A DNA stretch of 64,000 bases from Corynebacterium oculi (GTDB lineage Bacteria; Actinomycetota; Actinomycetes; Mycobacteriales; Mycobacteriaceae), in NCBI RefSeq assembly GCF_001412105.1, contig NZ_LKST01000004.1, positions 248,001 to 312,000 on the forward strand. The letters are read 5' to 3'. The first letter of the stretch is position 1. Each line of letters begins with the position of its first letter. The notes under the pieces were generated by a model. The model ran no database searches and had not been told where the DNA came from. It was given only the letters and a program-made list of their open reading frames with translations. Shown here piece after piece: positions 46,566 through 55,038 of this stretch. Both the position numbers and the translations under genes were made by a program.

Positions 46566-47618
46566 GTGACTGGTACCCGCAGGTGGTTGATCGCCCTGGT
46601 GGTCGCCGCCGCCCTGCTCACCCTCAGCGGTGACGTGATCCCGCGCTCCGTCCTTGGTTCCATGAAGAAACTCGACGTCAACGCCGCCGAGTCCGTGCGC
46701 ACCAGCCCCACCACCGCCCATGCCCTCGACGTGCGCGCCTGGCAGCACCGAGGCCCCCATGATTGCGCGGAACTGCGCTGCTACCAGACCACCGCTGAGG
46801 TGGAGGAGAACACGGAGATCGGCGTGCTTCCCGCAGAGAATAAGAAGGAGGCGCTGATCCAGGCGCGCACCACCCTGGGGCAGGCCCGGTGGGAGGACTC
46901 CGTGCGGGTGACCCGCCATTCCTCCTTTCCGGTGCTGGAACCGAACGGCTCCCTCAAGATGGAGGGCACGCTGGCCGGAGTACTCACCGGCGGGGAGGCC
47001 GGGGAGTTGAGCCGCGAGGGGCTGCACTACCGTTTTCCCGCCACCACGGAGCAGAAATCCTACCCCTATTTCGACCCGTGGAGCCTGCGCTCCACGCCCA
47101 TCGATTACGTGGACAAAACGCAGCATTTCTTCCTCTTCCACCAGGACGTGGCCCCGGTTCCCCTCGGCCCGGACTCCCCCACCCTGCTGCACGCGGAACC
47201 CCTCTCCGGCCCGGCCGCCTCCTTTTACTCCGCGGAGGAGCTGGCCACCCTGGGGCTGCGCGGCACGGAGCCCACCACGCTGACGCCCTTCTATGCCGCC
47301 AGCCGCACGCTCACGGTGGAGCCGGCCTCCGGGACGATCGTGAACAAGCGCGAGCATCGGGTGGTGGTGCTGGCCGCCAGCGAGGAGGAGGCCCGGCAGG
47401 CCGCCGCCGAGGAGCCGGCGGGGCGGGTGCTCTACCGCGCGGATACCTCCTGGGACGAGGCCACCATCGCCACCCACACCGACTCTGCCAATCGGGTGGT
47501 GGACACACAGCAGCGCATGGCGGTGGTGGCCTGGGTGTCCAAGGCCCTGCGCTTCCTGGTGATCCTGCCCGCCATCGCGCTCATAGTTCGCGCCCGCCGG
47601 GCTCGCCGTGCCCGCTAA
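46566..47618 (+). CDS. DUF3068 (PorA-family) membrane protein
   Basis: The 350-residue protein has an N-terminal membrane helix (WLIALVVAAALLTLSGDVI), a long extracytoplasmic beta-rich domain and a C-terminal helix with a basic tail (FLVILPAIALIVRARRARRAR), the DUF3068 topology. The family member Rv0227c lies in the equivalent place in mycobacteria. The function is unknown; conserved linkage suggests a part in envelope lipid or glycan assembly. GTG 46566 follows GGAAGGA by 6 nt. Its stop lies inside the next gene. Confidence 0.85.
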   Translation: MTGTRRWLIALVVAAALLTLSGDVIPRSVLGSMKKLDVNAAESVRTSPTTAHALDVRAWQHRGPHDCAELRCYQTTAEVEENTEIGVLPAENKKEALIQARTTLGQARWEDSVRVTRHSSFPVLEPNGSLKMEGTLAGVLTGGEAGELSREGLHYRFPATTEQKSYPYFDPWSLRSTPIDYVDKTQHFFLFHQDVAPVPLGPDSPTLLHAEPLSGPAASFYSAEELATLGLRGTEPTTLTPFYAASRTLTVEPASGTIVNKREHRVVVLAASEEEARQAAAEEPAGRVLYRADTSWDEATIATHTDSANRVVDTQQRMAVVAWVSKALRFLVILPAIALIVRARRARRAR

Positions 47619-49188
47619 CCGGACGGCCCCGGGGGCGTGGGCGAGCACGGCGCTGCTGAGCGCCTGGGGCACGCTGCTGGTGGGGCTGGTGGTCCTTCCC
47701 TTCCTGGGCCCTGGCGTCCCCGCGCTGCGGGACATGATCGTGCTCGATCGCCCCGCGCTGAGCCCCTCCGCCCTGGGTTGGGGCGATCTCCCGGCGCGCG
47801 GGGCTCCGCAGGAAGGACTGCTGGCCCTCATCGGCACCATCATGCCCGCGTCCTGGGCCCTGCGGGTGGGGATCGTGGGGGCGTCGATAAGCGGGGCGTG
47901 GGGCAGCTACCTGCTGGCGCGGCACCAGGGGGCGGGGCCGTGGGGCTGCGCGGTGGCTCTCGCGGTGGGGGTAGCCAATCCGGCGGTGCTAGAGCGGCTG
48001 CTTCAGGGGCAGTGGTCGCTGGTGATCTGCGCCTGGCTGCTGCCGCTGATCGCCTGGGCAGGCCTAAGCCGCCGCCCCCGCGCGCAGTGGCTGGCGATGT
48101 GGGGGGCCTCGCTGAGCCCCACCGGCGGGATCCTCGCCCTGCTCACCGGGGTAATCACCGCGCAAAGGAATCGCTGGGCCACCGCGCTCATCGGGGTGTT
48201 ACTGTGCGCACCGTGGTGGGTTCCCGGCCTGCTCGCGGGGGTGGAAACCACCTCCTCTACCCGCGCGGTGGCGGCCTTTGCCCCCCGCGCGGAGGCCTTT
48301 GCGGGCACCCCCGGGACGCTGCTGGGCTTGGGCGGGATCTGGAACGCCTCGGCGGTACCCGGCGCGCGCGAGGCCGGGGTGGCGCTCGCCGGGGTAGCAC
48401 TGTTCTTCCTGCTGTGTACCGGGTGGCGGCGCTGCCCGCGCGGCCTGCTCTTCCTCGGCGGCCTGGGCCTAGGGGTGGCGCTGGCGGCCTGGGCGCTGCC
48501 CTCAGTGATGGGCATGGCCATCGGGGAGATCCCCGGCGGCGGGCTACTGCGAGACGCCCACAAGTTCGTGCTGCTCGCGGTGCCCGGCTATATCGCCCTG
48601 GCGGCCACGCTGCGCCCCGGCCCCGGTTGCTGGGCCTTCGCGCTCTGCGCGGTGCAGCTTATCGACGCCCCCTTAGCGCTCACCGCGCTGCGCCCGCTCC
48701 CTCCGGAGGCCCTGCCCGTGCCCCCCGCTGCCATGCGCGCGGTGCAACAAGAGGCGGCCGGGAGCGAGGTGCTGGTGGTGGGGGAGCACTCCGGCACGCT
48801 GGTGAGCGTGAACGGCACCCCCCTGGTCAATCCCTGGTGGAAGGCCCTGGCCGCCGTGGAACCGGGAAGCCTCAGTGTGGACGGCGTGGAGGTTGATCCC
48901 CCCTCCCCGCGCTGGGTGGCCGCCACCTCGGCCTGGCGGGCCGGAGACCTCCCCGAGTTAGAGCGCCTGGGGGTGGGCCTGGTGGTGGACGGGGGCACCG
49001 GGAGGATTCTCGCGGAAACCTCCGCCCCCGCGCCGTCTCGTGCCCGTGGCCTGGGGCTCCTGGCACTCTGGCTGGGCGTGGTGCCCGTAGCCGTGGCGGT
49101 TAGCCGGTTGCTTTCTGCTCACCGGCAGCCACCTCGCTCAGCAGCCGCTCGAAGCGCACCCCGGCCTCCCACCAGGAAAAGGCCGTAG
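47608..49188 (+). CDS. Polytopic membrane protein (Rv0226c-like)
   Basis: The 526-residue protein has about ten to twelve membrane helices from the N-terminus to about residue 350, then an extracytoplasmic domain (about 375-475) and one C-terminal helix with a basic tail. Helix spacing and the short polar loop (GLLRDAHKFVLLAVPGY, resembling NLHKFDPLVRLPL of AftD) suggest a GT-C-like or accessory fold. GTG 47608 overlaps the DUF3068 gene by 11 bp. The 3' end overlaps the convergent glycosyltransferase by 89 bp. Function unknown; membership of the mycomembrane block is clear. Confidence 0.78.
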   Translation: MPANRTAPGAWASTALLSAWGTLLVGLVVLPFLGPGVPALRDMIVLDRPALSPSALGWGDLPARGAPQEGLLALIGTIMPASWALRVGIVGASISGAWGSYLLARHQGAGPWGCAVALAVGVANPAVLERLLQGQWSLVICAWLLPLIAWAGLSRRPRAQWLAMWGASLSPTGGILALLTGVITAQRNRWATALIGVLLCAPWWVPGLLAGVETTSSTRAVAAFAPRAEAFAGTPGTLLGLGGIWNASAVPGAREAGVALAGVALFFLLCTGWRRCPRGLLFLGGLGLGVALAAWALPSVMGMAIGEIPGGGLLRDAHKFVLLAVPGYIALAATLRPGPGCWAFALCAVQLIDAPLALTALRPLPPEALPVPPAAMRAVQQEAAGSEVLVVGEHSGTLVSVNGTPLVNPWWKALAAVEPGSLSVDGVEVDPPSPRWVAATSAWRAGDLPELERLGVGLVVDGGTGRILAETSAPAPSRARGLGLLALWLGVVPVAVAVSRLLSAHRQPPRSAAARSAPRPPTRKRP

Positions 49189-50230
49189 CCTTCCGCCTGG
49201 CGGCCTCCCCCATGCGGCGGCGCGCGGGAGCATCGTCGAGCAAACCCCGCACCGCCGCGGTGAGTTCCGCCGGGGTATCCACCAACATTCCGGTGCGGGA
49301 GTGATCGATGGAATCCTGCAATCCACCCGCGCTGCGATACCCCACGGTGGGTACCCCATGCTGCGCGGCCTCCATCACCGCCAACCCCCACCCTTCCTTG
49401 CGCGAGGGCATGAGATGCAGGGCCGCGCGGGCCAACTGCGCGTGCTTATAGTCCTCGGAGACCTGGCCGTGGAATACCACCGCCTCCCCCAAGGCCCGTT
49501 CCTCCGCGTACTGCCGCAGCTGAGCGTTCCACCAGCCGCTGCCCAGCACGTCCAGGATCACCCCGTGGCTGCGATGCAGGGCGGCGGCCACGTCCATAGC
49601 GTGTTCGATCTGCTTGTGCGGCACCAAGCGCGACAGGGTGACCAGGTGGGGGCGGCCGTCCTCATCGAGGCGCGGTAAATGCGCGGGCACGGGATCCACG
49701 CCGTTGCGGATCAGGTGGATATCCCCCGCCGTGACCCCCAGGGCAATCAGTTCCTCGCGGCTGGGGTGCGAAACCGTGACGTACTGGCTCCCCCGATACA
49801 CCCTGGGGGCTGCCACCGACTCCAGCCACCAGCCCACACGCGCGATCACCGGCCCCGCCACCGGCCACTGCTCCCGGTGGCAATGATGCGTGAGCAAGAC
49901 GGTGGGCCTGCCGGACACCGCGCCGGCGAAAAACGGAATGCCGTTTTGGGTATCCACCACCACGTCCACCTTGCGCAAAAGACCCCATCCGAGCCTGCCC
50001 GCGAGCATGGCCAGCCACGCGCGCGGGTACACCGTGTACTTGCCCCCGGCTCGGGAAAAACGCACGCCGTCGCGGGTGCTGCGCGAGGGGGCGTCCGTGT
50101 ACGCGGCCGTGCGGAAAATGACGTCATGGCCGCGCTCGGCGAGATACGCGGCCACGTGTTCGAGGTAGCGCTCCGAGCCTCCCCCCTGGGGGTGATCCGT
50201 ATCGCGCCAGCACAGCAGGAGAATCTTCAT
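49100..50230 (-). CDS. GT4-type glycosyltransferase (GT-B fold)
   Basis: The 376-residue cytosolic or membrane-associated enzyme has a typical GT4 layout. The N-terminal donor-independent domain includes GGGSERYLEHVAAYLAERGHDV, and the C-terminal nucleotide-sugar domain has LVTLSRLVPHKQIEHAM, PSRKEGWGLAVMEAAQHGVPTVGYRSAGGLQDSI (EX7E motif) and RTGMLVDTPAEL. Its location next to the Rv0226c-like gene and mtrP corresponds to Rv0225. The acceptor is unknown and may be a mannosyl or glucosyl lipid. TAGGCT lies 10 nt upstream of ATG 50230, giving a near-leaderless start. Confidence 0.9.
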   Translation of the reverse strand: MKILLLCWRDTDHPQGGGSERYLEHVAAYLAERGHDVIFRTAAYTDAPSRSTRDGVRFSRAGGKYTVYPRAWLAMLAGRLGWGLLRKVDVVVDTQNGIPFFAGAVSGRPTVLLTHHCHREQWPVAGPVIARVGWWLESVAAPRVYRGSQYVTVSHPSREELIALGVTAGDIHLIRNGVDPVPAHLPRLDEDGRPHLVTLSRLVPHKQIEHAMDVAAALHRSHGVILDVLGSGWWNAQLRQYAEERALGEAVVFHGQVSEDYKHAQLARAALHLMPSRKEGWGLAVMEAAQHGVPTVGYRSAGGLQDSIDHSRTGMLVDTPAELTAAVRGLLDDAPARRRMGEAARRKATAFSWWEAGVRFERLLSEVAAGEQKATG

Positions 50231-50281
50231 AGACCGCTCAAGCCTATACGAGGGGCAAAAACCGTGACGACCAGTTAAAGA

Positions 50282-50548
50282 TTAGCGATCATAAATCTCG
50301 CTCCGGTGCCCCAGCACAACAGCAACAATCACACAGTGACCACTTTCTAGAGCAGCAATCACCCGGTAGTCCCCAACCCGATACCTCCACAACCCCGATA
50401 GTGGCCCCGTTAGCGCCTTGGCTCGCACGCGAGGATCATCCAACTCTGCGACATCGCTGAGATAATTGACGATATTCTTAGCAGTCGGTTTATCCAAGCG
50501 TTTTAACTGTTTGACCGCCTTATCCGAATATTTAATCGTCCAGGCCAA
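50282..50548 (-). CDS. relE: RelE/ParE-family toxin
   Basis: The 88-residue protein has the RelE fold order WTIKYSDKAVKQLKRLDKPTAKNIVNYL, LSGLWRYRVGDYRVIAAL, VIVAVVLGHRSEIYDR, including the basic/aromatic residues used to cleave ribosome-bound mRNA (Arg in WRYRVGDYR and C-terminal HR-EIY). The frame is intact. Its start overlaps the relB stop by 17 bp, the standard layout for a coupled module. Confidence 0.93.
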   Translation of the reverse strand: MAWTIKYSDKAVKQLKRLDKPTAKNIVNYLSDVAELDDPRVRAKALTGPLSGLWRYRVGDYRVIAALESGHCVIVAVVLGHRSEIYDR

Positions 50549-50771
50549 GCTGCTTCTTCACTTCGCTATGGCTGTGCGTTGCCATCCGGCCTTCCTTAAT
50601 ATCCTCCCAGTCGGCCGCTACCTCATACTGCCACAGCAATCGATCAATACTTTCCTCCACCGCCCGACGCAGATAAAACGACTTTGAACGACCCGTGCGC
50701 TCCGCAAGCATCTCTAGCTTCTGTGCTGTCTCGGGAGACAGACGCACCGACGTCGCCATCGGAGCAGTCAT
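50532..50771 (-). CDS. relB: RelB-family antitoxin (ribbon-helix-helix)
   Basis: The 79-residue protein has an N-terminal ribbon-helix-helix (TSVRLSPETAQKLEMLAERTGRSKSFYLRRAVEESIDRL) and an acidic C-terminal toxin-binding segment (EVAADWEDIKEGRMATHS). The ATG at 50771 follows GGAGG. A perfect 16-bp palindrome 20 bp upstream is the likely operator. This is the only toxin-antitoxin pair of three in the window in which both genes are intact. Confidence 0.9.
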   Translation of the reverse strand: MTAPMATSVRLSPETAQKLEMLAERTGRSKSFYLRRAVEESIDRLLWQYEVAADWEDIKEGRMATHSHSEVKKQLGLDD

Positions 50772-50790
50772 GGAACACCTCCGTACCTCA

Positions 50791-50806
50791 TGACTACATG
50801 TAGTCA
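50791..50806. promoter_or_regulatory. relBE operator palindrome
   Basis: TGACTACATGTAGTCA is a perfect 16-bp palindrome directly upstream of relB and downstream of the mtrP promoter, the expected site for RelB autoregulation. Confidence 0.7.
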
Positions 50807-50868
50807 CTCATTAACGATCCCCACACTACTCCAGCGCACGGAACATCAGCCACCCGATAAGCCCCTGC

Positions 50869-50874
50869 TACCCT
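50869..50874 (+). promoter_or_regulatory. Leaderless -10 box for mtrP
   Basis: TACCCT lies 8 nt before GTG 50883, with no ribosome site. Confidence 0.45.
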
Positions 50875-50882
50875 TTCTCCCC

Positions 50883-51722
50883 GTGCCCGCCCTCCGCTTT
50901 CCCCGCACGTCCCCCGCCCGCGCGTTCCTCCCCCACACCCGCCGCCGCGCCACCCTGCGCCGCTCGCTGAGCCTGCTGGGCAGTTTCCGCTTCGAGCAGA
51001 GCGATCCCGCCCGGTTCTATGGAAACCTCGCCCGCGATACCGCCGAGCTCATGGAAAGCCTCCGCGCGGATGCCGCTTTTCCTACCGAAGGGGGCGTCGG
51101 TAGTCCCTCGGGCGCCCTGCGCGGCACCGCCGTCCTCGATGTGGGGGGTGGGCCGGGGTATTTTGCCGATGAGTTCGAGCGGCGCGGCGCGCGTTATATC
51201 AGCGTGGAGCCGGACGTGGGGGAGATGGCGGCCGCCGGGATTGAGGTGGCGGCCTCCGTGCGGGGTTCCGGCATGGATCTTCCCTTCCGCACCGGGGCCT
51301 TTGACCTGGTGTATTCCTCTAACGTGGCCGAGCACGTTCCCGATCCCTGGCGTATGGGAGAGGAGATGCTGCGGGTTACCGCTCCCGGTGGCCTCGTGGC
51401 GCTGAGCTATACGGTGTGGCTGGGCCCCTTTGGCGGGCACGAGACCGGCCTGTGGCAGCACTACGTGGGTGGGGCTTATGCGCGGGATCGCTATACCCGC
51501 GTGCATGGTCACCCGCCCAAGAACGTGTTCGGTACCTCCCTTTTTAATGTTTCCTGCGCCGCCGGTCTGCGCTGGGCGCGGGAGGTAGCGGGGCTCGGGG
51601 AGGCGGAGGTGGTGGGCTGTTTCCCCCGCTATCACCCCGGCTGGGCGTGGTGGCTCACGCGGGTGCCCGGGCTGCGCGAGTTCGGCGTGAGCAACCTGGT
51701 GATCGTGCTGCGTCGGGTATAA
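50883..51722 (+). CDS. mtrP: SAM-dependent methyltransferase, probable MtrP
   Basis: The 279-residue class I methyltransferase has motif I LDVGGGPGYFADEF, acidic loop ISVEPDVGEM, DLPFRTGAFDLVYSSNVAEHVPDPW and a C-terminal domain rich in aromatic residues (HPGWAWWLTRVPGLREFGVSNLVIVL). In C. glutamicum the gene at this place next to pck is MtrP, needed for normal transport of trehalose mycolates; Rv0224c is the mycobacterial relative. GTG 50883 is preferred over the upstream in-frame ATG at 50790 because of the TACCCT box and because the longer form would run through the relBE operator. Confidence 0.82.
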   Translation: MPALRFPRTSPARAFLPHTRRRATLRRSLSLLGSFRFEQSDPARFYGNLARDTAELMESLRADAAFPTEGGVGSPSGALRGTAVLDVGGGPGYFADEFERRGARYISVEPDVGEMAAAGIEVAASVRGSGMDLPFRTGAFDLVYSSNVAEHVPDPWRMGEEMLRVTAPGGLVALSYTVWLGPFGGHETGLWQHYVGGAYARDRYTRVHGHPPKNVFGTSLFNVSCAAGLRWAREVAGLGEAEVVGCFPRYHPGWAWWLTRVPGLREFGVSNLVIVLRRV

Positions 51723-51723
51723 T
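51718..51723 (+). promoter_or_regulatory. TATAAT box overlapping the mtrP stop codon
   Basis: A perfect TATAAT contains the TAA stop of mtrP and lies 8 nt before ATG 51732, so the META gene has its own leaderless promoter. Confidence 0.6.
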
Positions 51724-51731
51724 GCGCAAGC

Positions 51732-52097
51732 ATGTCTTTGCGTTATTCCCTCGCCACCGCCTCCGCGCTGATCCTCGCCGGGGCCGCCACCGCCGGTGCG
51801 GCCGAGTCCACCCCGCTCACCGGCACCGAATGGGGCTACTCTTACGGAGCGTTCTTCACCCTGCACGATGACGGCACCATCGGCGGCAACGATGGCTGCA
51901 ACCCCTTCGGCGGCAACGCCACCATCGACGGCGATACCCTCACCGTGGACGGCCTCTTCTCCACCATGCGGTTCTGCGGCGAGGGCTACGATCTCACCGA
52001 TATTCTCCACGGCGAGCACACCGTGCGCGTGGAGAGCGATACCCTCACGCTTACCGACGCCCAGGGCACCGCGTGGAGCTTTAGCGCAAGGAAGTAG
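51732..52097 (+). CDS. Secreted META-domain (HslJ-like) protein
   Basis: The 121-residue precursor has a signal peptide (LRYSLATASALILAGAATAGAAES) and one META domain: LTGTEWGYSYGAFFTLHDDGTIGGNDGCNPFGGNATIDGDTLTV, FSTMRFC, and a closing strand DAQGTAWSFS. The two cysteines (about residues 56 and 82) may form a disulfide. META proteins are exported and of unknown function, sometimes linked to stress or antibiotic tolerance. It starts the interval that separates mtrP from pck in this genome. Confidence 0.82.
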   Translation: MSLRYSLATASALILAGAATAGAAESTPLTGTEWGYSYGAFFTLHDDGTIGGNDGCNPFGGNATIDGDTLTVDGLFSTMRFCGEGYDLTDILHGEHTVRVESDTLTLTDAQGTAWSFSARK

Positions 52098-52111
52098 AGT
52101 TTCTCTTTCTG

Positions 52112-52137
52112 CCGCATGACAATTGTCATGCGGTTTT
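52112..52137 (+). terminator. Palindromic terminator after the META gene
   Basis: CCGCATGACAA and TTGTCATGCGG form a perfect 22-bp palindrome (foldable with a 4-nt loop), followed by TTTT. Confidence 0.8.
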
Positions 52138-52189
52138 GGTGATTTTTAGCCCTACTGGGCAAACCGAACGGGCAGCAGCATAGGGGGGT

Positions 52190-53131
52190 ATGACCCGCAC
52201 CATCATTGACGTTCAGGGGCTTAGGCGCGTGTACGCCGGTTCCACAACTAAGAAACCTTATACCGCCGTCACAGACTCTACCTTTCAGGTACGGCAGGGC
52301 GAGATATTCGGGCTGCTAGGTACCAATGGCGCCGGAAAGACCTCCATCTTGGAGGTGGTGGAGGGGCTTGCCCCGCCCTCCGCCGGAACCGTGCGCATCG
52401 ACGGGCTCGATCCGCATCGGGATCGCTCCCGCCTGCGCCCCAAGATGGGGATCATGCTGCAATCGGGAGGCCTGCCTCCACAGCTCACCGTGCGCGAGAC
52501 CCTCACGATGTGGGCCGGCACGCTGTCCCACCCGCTGCCGGTGGAGGAGGTGGCGGCGGCCGTGGAACTGACGCACCGCATGGATGTGAAGGTCAGTGCC
52601 CTTTCCGGGGGAGAGCAGCGCCGCCTGGATCTCGGCTGCGCGCTCGCGGGCAATCCCAGCGTGGTCTTTCTCGATGAACCCACCACCGGGCTTGATCCAG
52701 AAAGCCGCGCACACACGTGGCGGCTCCTATCCGACATGAAAAAGCGTGGGGTGACCATGATCCTGACCACGCACTACTTGGAGGAAGCCGAGCATCTGTG
52801 CGACCGGATAGCGATCATGCACCAATCGCGCATCGTCCGCGAGGGCACCGTGCACGATCTCGTGGCACAGGAGGATTCCCGCCTGCGCTTCTCCTCCCCA
52901 CAACCGGCACCGAATATTTTCTCCGGCTCCTGTACCCGCGATGGTACCGCCCACACCGTGCTGACGCGCCACCTGCTCGCCGATACCCAGGCCGCGCTGG
53001 ATTGGGCGCGGCGTGAGGGGACAACCCTGAGCGATTTCAGCGCGCAACCCGCCTCCCTGGAAACGGTTTTTCTCTCCACCGCGCAGTCCGCCCCTTCCCT
53101 TTCCCTCACCGCACAAGGAGCACCCAAATGA
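52190..53131 (+). CDS. ABC-2 type exporter ATP-binding protein
   Basis: The 313-residue ATPase has Walker A GTNGAGKTS (about residue 46), Q-loop MLQSGGLPPQLTVRETL, signature LSGGEQRRLDLGCAL, Walker B VVFLDEPTTGLDPES and H-loop TTHYLEEAEHLCDR, followed by a C-terminal DrrA-type extension. It overlaps the permease gene by 4 bp (ATGA). The ABC unit is followed directly by a histidine kinase and a response regulator, so export is probably induced by an envelope or drug signal. Confidence 0.94.
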   Translation: MTRTIIDVQGLRRVYAGSTTKKPYTAVTDSTFQVRQGEIFGLLGTNGAGKTSILEVVEGLAPPSAGTVRIDGLDPHRDRSRLRPKMGIMLQSGGLPPQLTVRETLTMWAGTLSHPLPVEEVAAAVELTHRMDVKVSALSGGEQRRLDLGCALAGNPSVVFLDEPTTGLDPESRAHTWRLLSDMKKRGVTMILTTHYLEEAEHLCDRIAIMHQSRIVREGTVHDLVAQEDSRLRFSSPQPAPNIFSGSCTRDGTAHTVLTRHLLADTQAALDWARREGTTLSDFSAQPASLETVFLSTAQSAPSLSLTAQGAPK

Positions 53132-53868
53132 GCACCCCCTTCTCCCGGATTATGAGCCTGGGCCGCGCAGAGTTCCGGCAGCTTCTGCGCAACCGCACCC
53201 TGATGGGCATGATGCTCCTCCCTCTAGCCCCGGTGCTCATGCTCTATAAAACCAACGCGGACGATCCCTCCGCCGGCGCGGCCGCGTCCACCGATCTCCT
53301 TATTCAGTTTGTTCTGCTCTTTGGTGTGTACTATCCCGTGCTCTCCATCACCGCCGCTCGGCGGGATGAAAAGGTGCTCAAGCGCCTGCGGGTGGGTGAG
53401 TTAACCGATCCCGATATTCTCGTCTCCCTCTCCGCGCCTGCGATTCTTTCTTCCCTGACCGTCATCGCGCTCGGCGCGGCGGGCCTTCTCCTGCTGGGTT
53501 CTCCCCTGCCGGATCACCCCGGGCCCGTGGTGGTGGCCGTTGTCCTCGGTATCCCCCTGGTCTGGGGCATGGCGCTTCTCACCAGCATCGTCACTCCCAC
53601 TGCGGAGGCGGCCCAAATGACTTCCATGCCCGTGATGATTCTCATCATGTTGTCCGCCGGGTTCACCCGCGTTCTGTTCCCGGAAACCCTATCCGAGGCC
53701 ATCGGCTATACTCCCTTTGCCGCTGGTTCGGATCTGCTCCACCTTGGTTGGGGCGAATCCATTATGCAATCGGAGGGGTTTCTCCGCCCCGTGCTTGTTC
53801 TTTCCGCATGGACGCTGCTGTGTTGTTGGGCCGCCGTGCGGTACATGAAGTGGGAAAACGATAGGTAA
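53128..53868 (+). CDS. ABC-2 type exporter permease
   Basis: The 246-residue membrane protein has six hydrophobic segments, with the ABC-2 layout: first helix around residue 25, a short extracellular loop, and a C-terminal helix ending in WAAVRYMKWENDR. It forms the channel with the preceding ATPase. The next gene begins 3 bp after its stop. Substrate unknown. Confidence 0.9.
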   Translation: MSTPFSRIMSLGRAEFRQLLRNRTLMGMMLLPLAPVLMLYKTNADDPSAGAAASTDLLIQFVLLFGVYYPVLSITAARRDEKVLKRLRVGELTDPDILVSLSAPAILSSLTVIALGAAGLLLLGSPLPDHPGPVVVAVVLGIPLVWGMALLTSIVTPTAEAAQMTSMPVMILIMLSAGFTRVLFPETLSEAIGYTPFAAGSDLLHLGWGESIMQSEGFLRPVLVLSAWTLLCCWAAVRYMKWENDR

Positions 53869-53871
53869 CTG

Positions 53872-55038
53872 ATGGTGCGCTTACCCGTGAGGACATGGCG
53901 ATCCCTCCCCGCCTCCGGCAAGTTCGCGTCCTTCATGCGCCTGTCCTGCCTGGTGTACCCCCTCCTTCCCCTATCTCTCGTGGCGCTGTGGGAGCATGAG
54001 GGAGCCTCCTGGCTTCCGATTTTCCTCTGGACTGGGCTGTGCACCCTGCTCTCGGCGGCCTTCTTTCTCCGGTCGCCCCAGCTCGCCGCCGATAACACCC
54101 GCTACCATCGCACGATCTTCACCGTGGGGTTCGCCCTAACGCTCTGTAGCTTGCTCGCGGCCGTCGTGGGAAGCCTTTTTGTCTCGCCCCTCGACGCCAC
54201 GGCGGTTATCCTCGCCTTCGCCATCATATTGGCATACGGCTACCTGCCCTTCCTCAAGCGCCCGTGGATATACACCGGCCTGCTGGCGCTGTTGGAGGCC
54301 CTCCCCTGGCTTGTGGGTCCCGCACCGGCAATACACGATGCGCCCCTGGTGCCCATCGGTCTCTATTCCACGTTCCTATTCTTTGGTTGCGGCACCACGC
54401 TCAGCATCATATGGTCCATCCGGCTCATGGAGGAGGCCGAGCACGCCGCCGAGTTGCAGCGCCATCTGATCCTTGCCGAGGAGCGACTGCGCTTCTCTCA
54501 GGAAATACACGATACCCTGGGGCAACGCCTTGCCGCCATCAGCATAAAAGCGGAGTTAGCGCAGGCCCTGGCCCGCGCGAACGATCCTCGCCTCCGCGCA
54601 GAGATTACCGAGATTCAGCAGATCACCCGCACCGCAGCCTCCGAGGTGCGCAGCGTCATACACGGGCACAGCGATATTGATATGGACACGGAGATCCACG
54701 CCGCCCGCGCCCTGCTCCACACCGCCGGGATACCGCTACACACCACGGGAAATACCAGCGATATTCCCGCCGCGCACCGGGAACTATCCGCCTGGTTTGT
54801 CCGGGAAGCCACCACCAATATCCTCAAACACTCGCGCGCCACAGCAGCCTCCTTATCGTTGCAATCCACCGGCATCACCATGCGCAACGACGGAGCGGCC
54901 CATAGCGAACCACCCCGTTTCAGCGGACTGGAGAAGCTGCGTCGGCGCGCCGCCATGAAGAATGGGGCATTACTGCACACGCATAGCCACAAGGGAGAGT
55001 TCCAGGTGAAACTCTCTTTCAACCCGGAGGAACAATGA
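53872..55038 (+). CDS. NarL-class sensor histidine kinase (HisKA_3)
   Basis: The 388-residue kinase has about five N-terminal membrane helices (about residues 25-185) with little extracellular sequence, so it probably senses within the membrane. The phosphoacceptor is His in EERLRFSQEIHDTLGQRLAAISIKAELA (about 213). The ATPase lid shows REATTNILKHSRA (N-box) and FSGLEKLRRRAAMKNG. It overlaps the regulator gene by 4 bp. The order ABC-ABC-HK-RR resembles self-regulated drug or antimicrobial-peptide exporters. Confidence 0.92.
   Translation: MVRLPVRTWRSLPASGKFASFMRLSCLVYPLLPLSLVALWEHEGASWLPIFLWTGLCTLLSAAFFLRSPQLAADNTRYHRTIFTVGFALTLCSLLAAVVGSLFVSPLDATAVILAFAIILAYGYLPFLKRPWIYTGLLALLEALPWLVGPAPAIHDAPLVPIGLYSTFLFFGCGTTLSIIWSIRLMEEAEHAAELQRHLILAEERLRFSQEIHDTLGQRLAAISIKAELAQALARANDPRLRAEITEIQQITRTAASEVRSVIHGHSDIDMDTEIHAARALLHTAGIPLHTTGNTSDIPAAHRELSAWFVREATTNILKHSRATAASLSLQSTGITMRNDGAAHSEPPRFSGLEKLRRRAAMKNGALLHTHSHKGEFQVKLSFNPEEQ

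Noticed and set aside
46539..47843. Upstream part of a very long minus-strand open frame containing tmaT
   Set aside because: This part is antisense to the DUF3068 gene and has shadow composition. The real acyltransferase starts at GTG 46538 with a leaderless -10 box.
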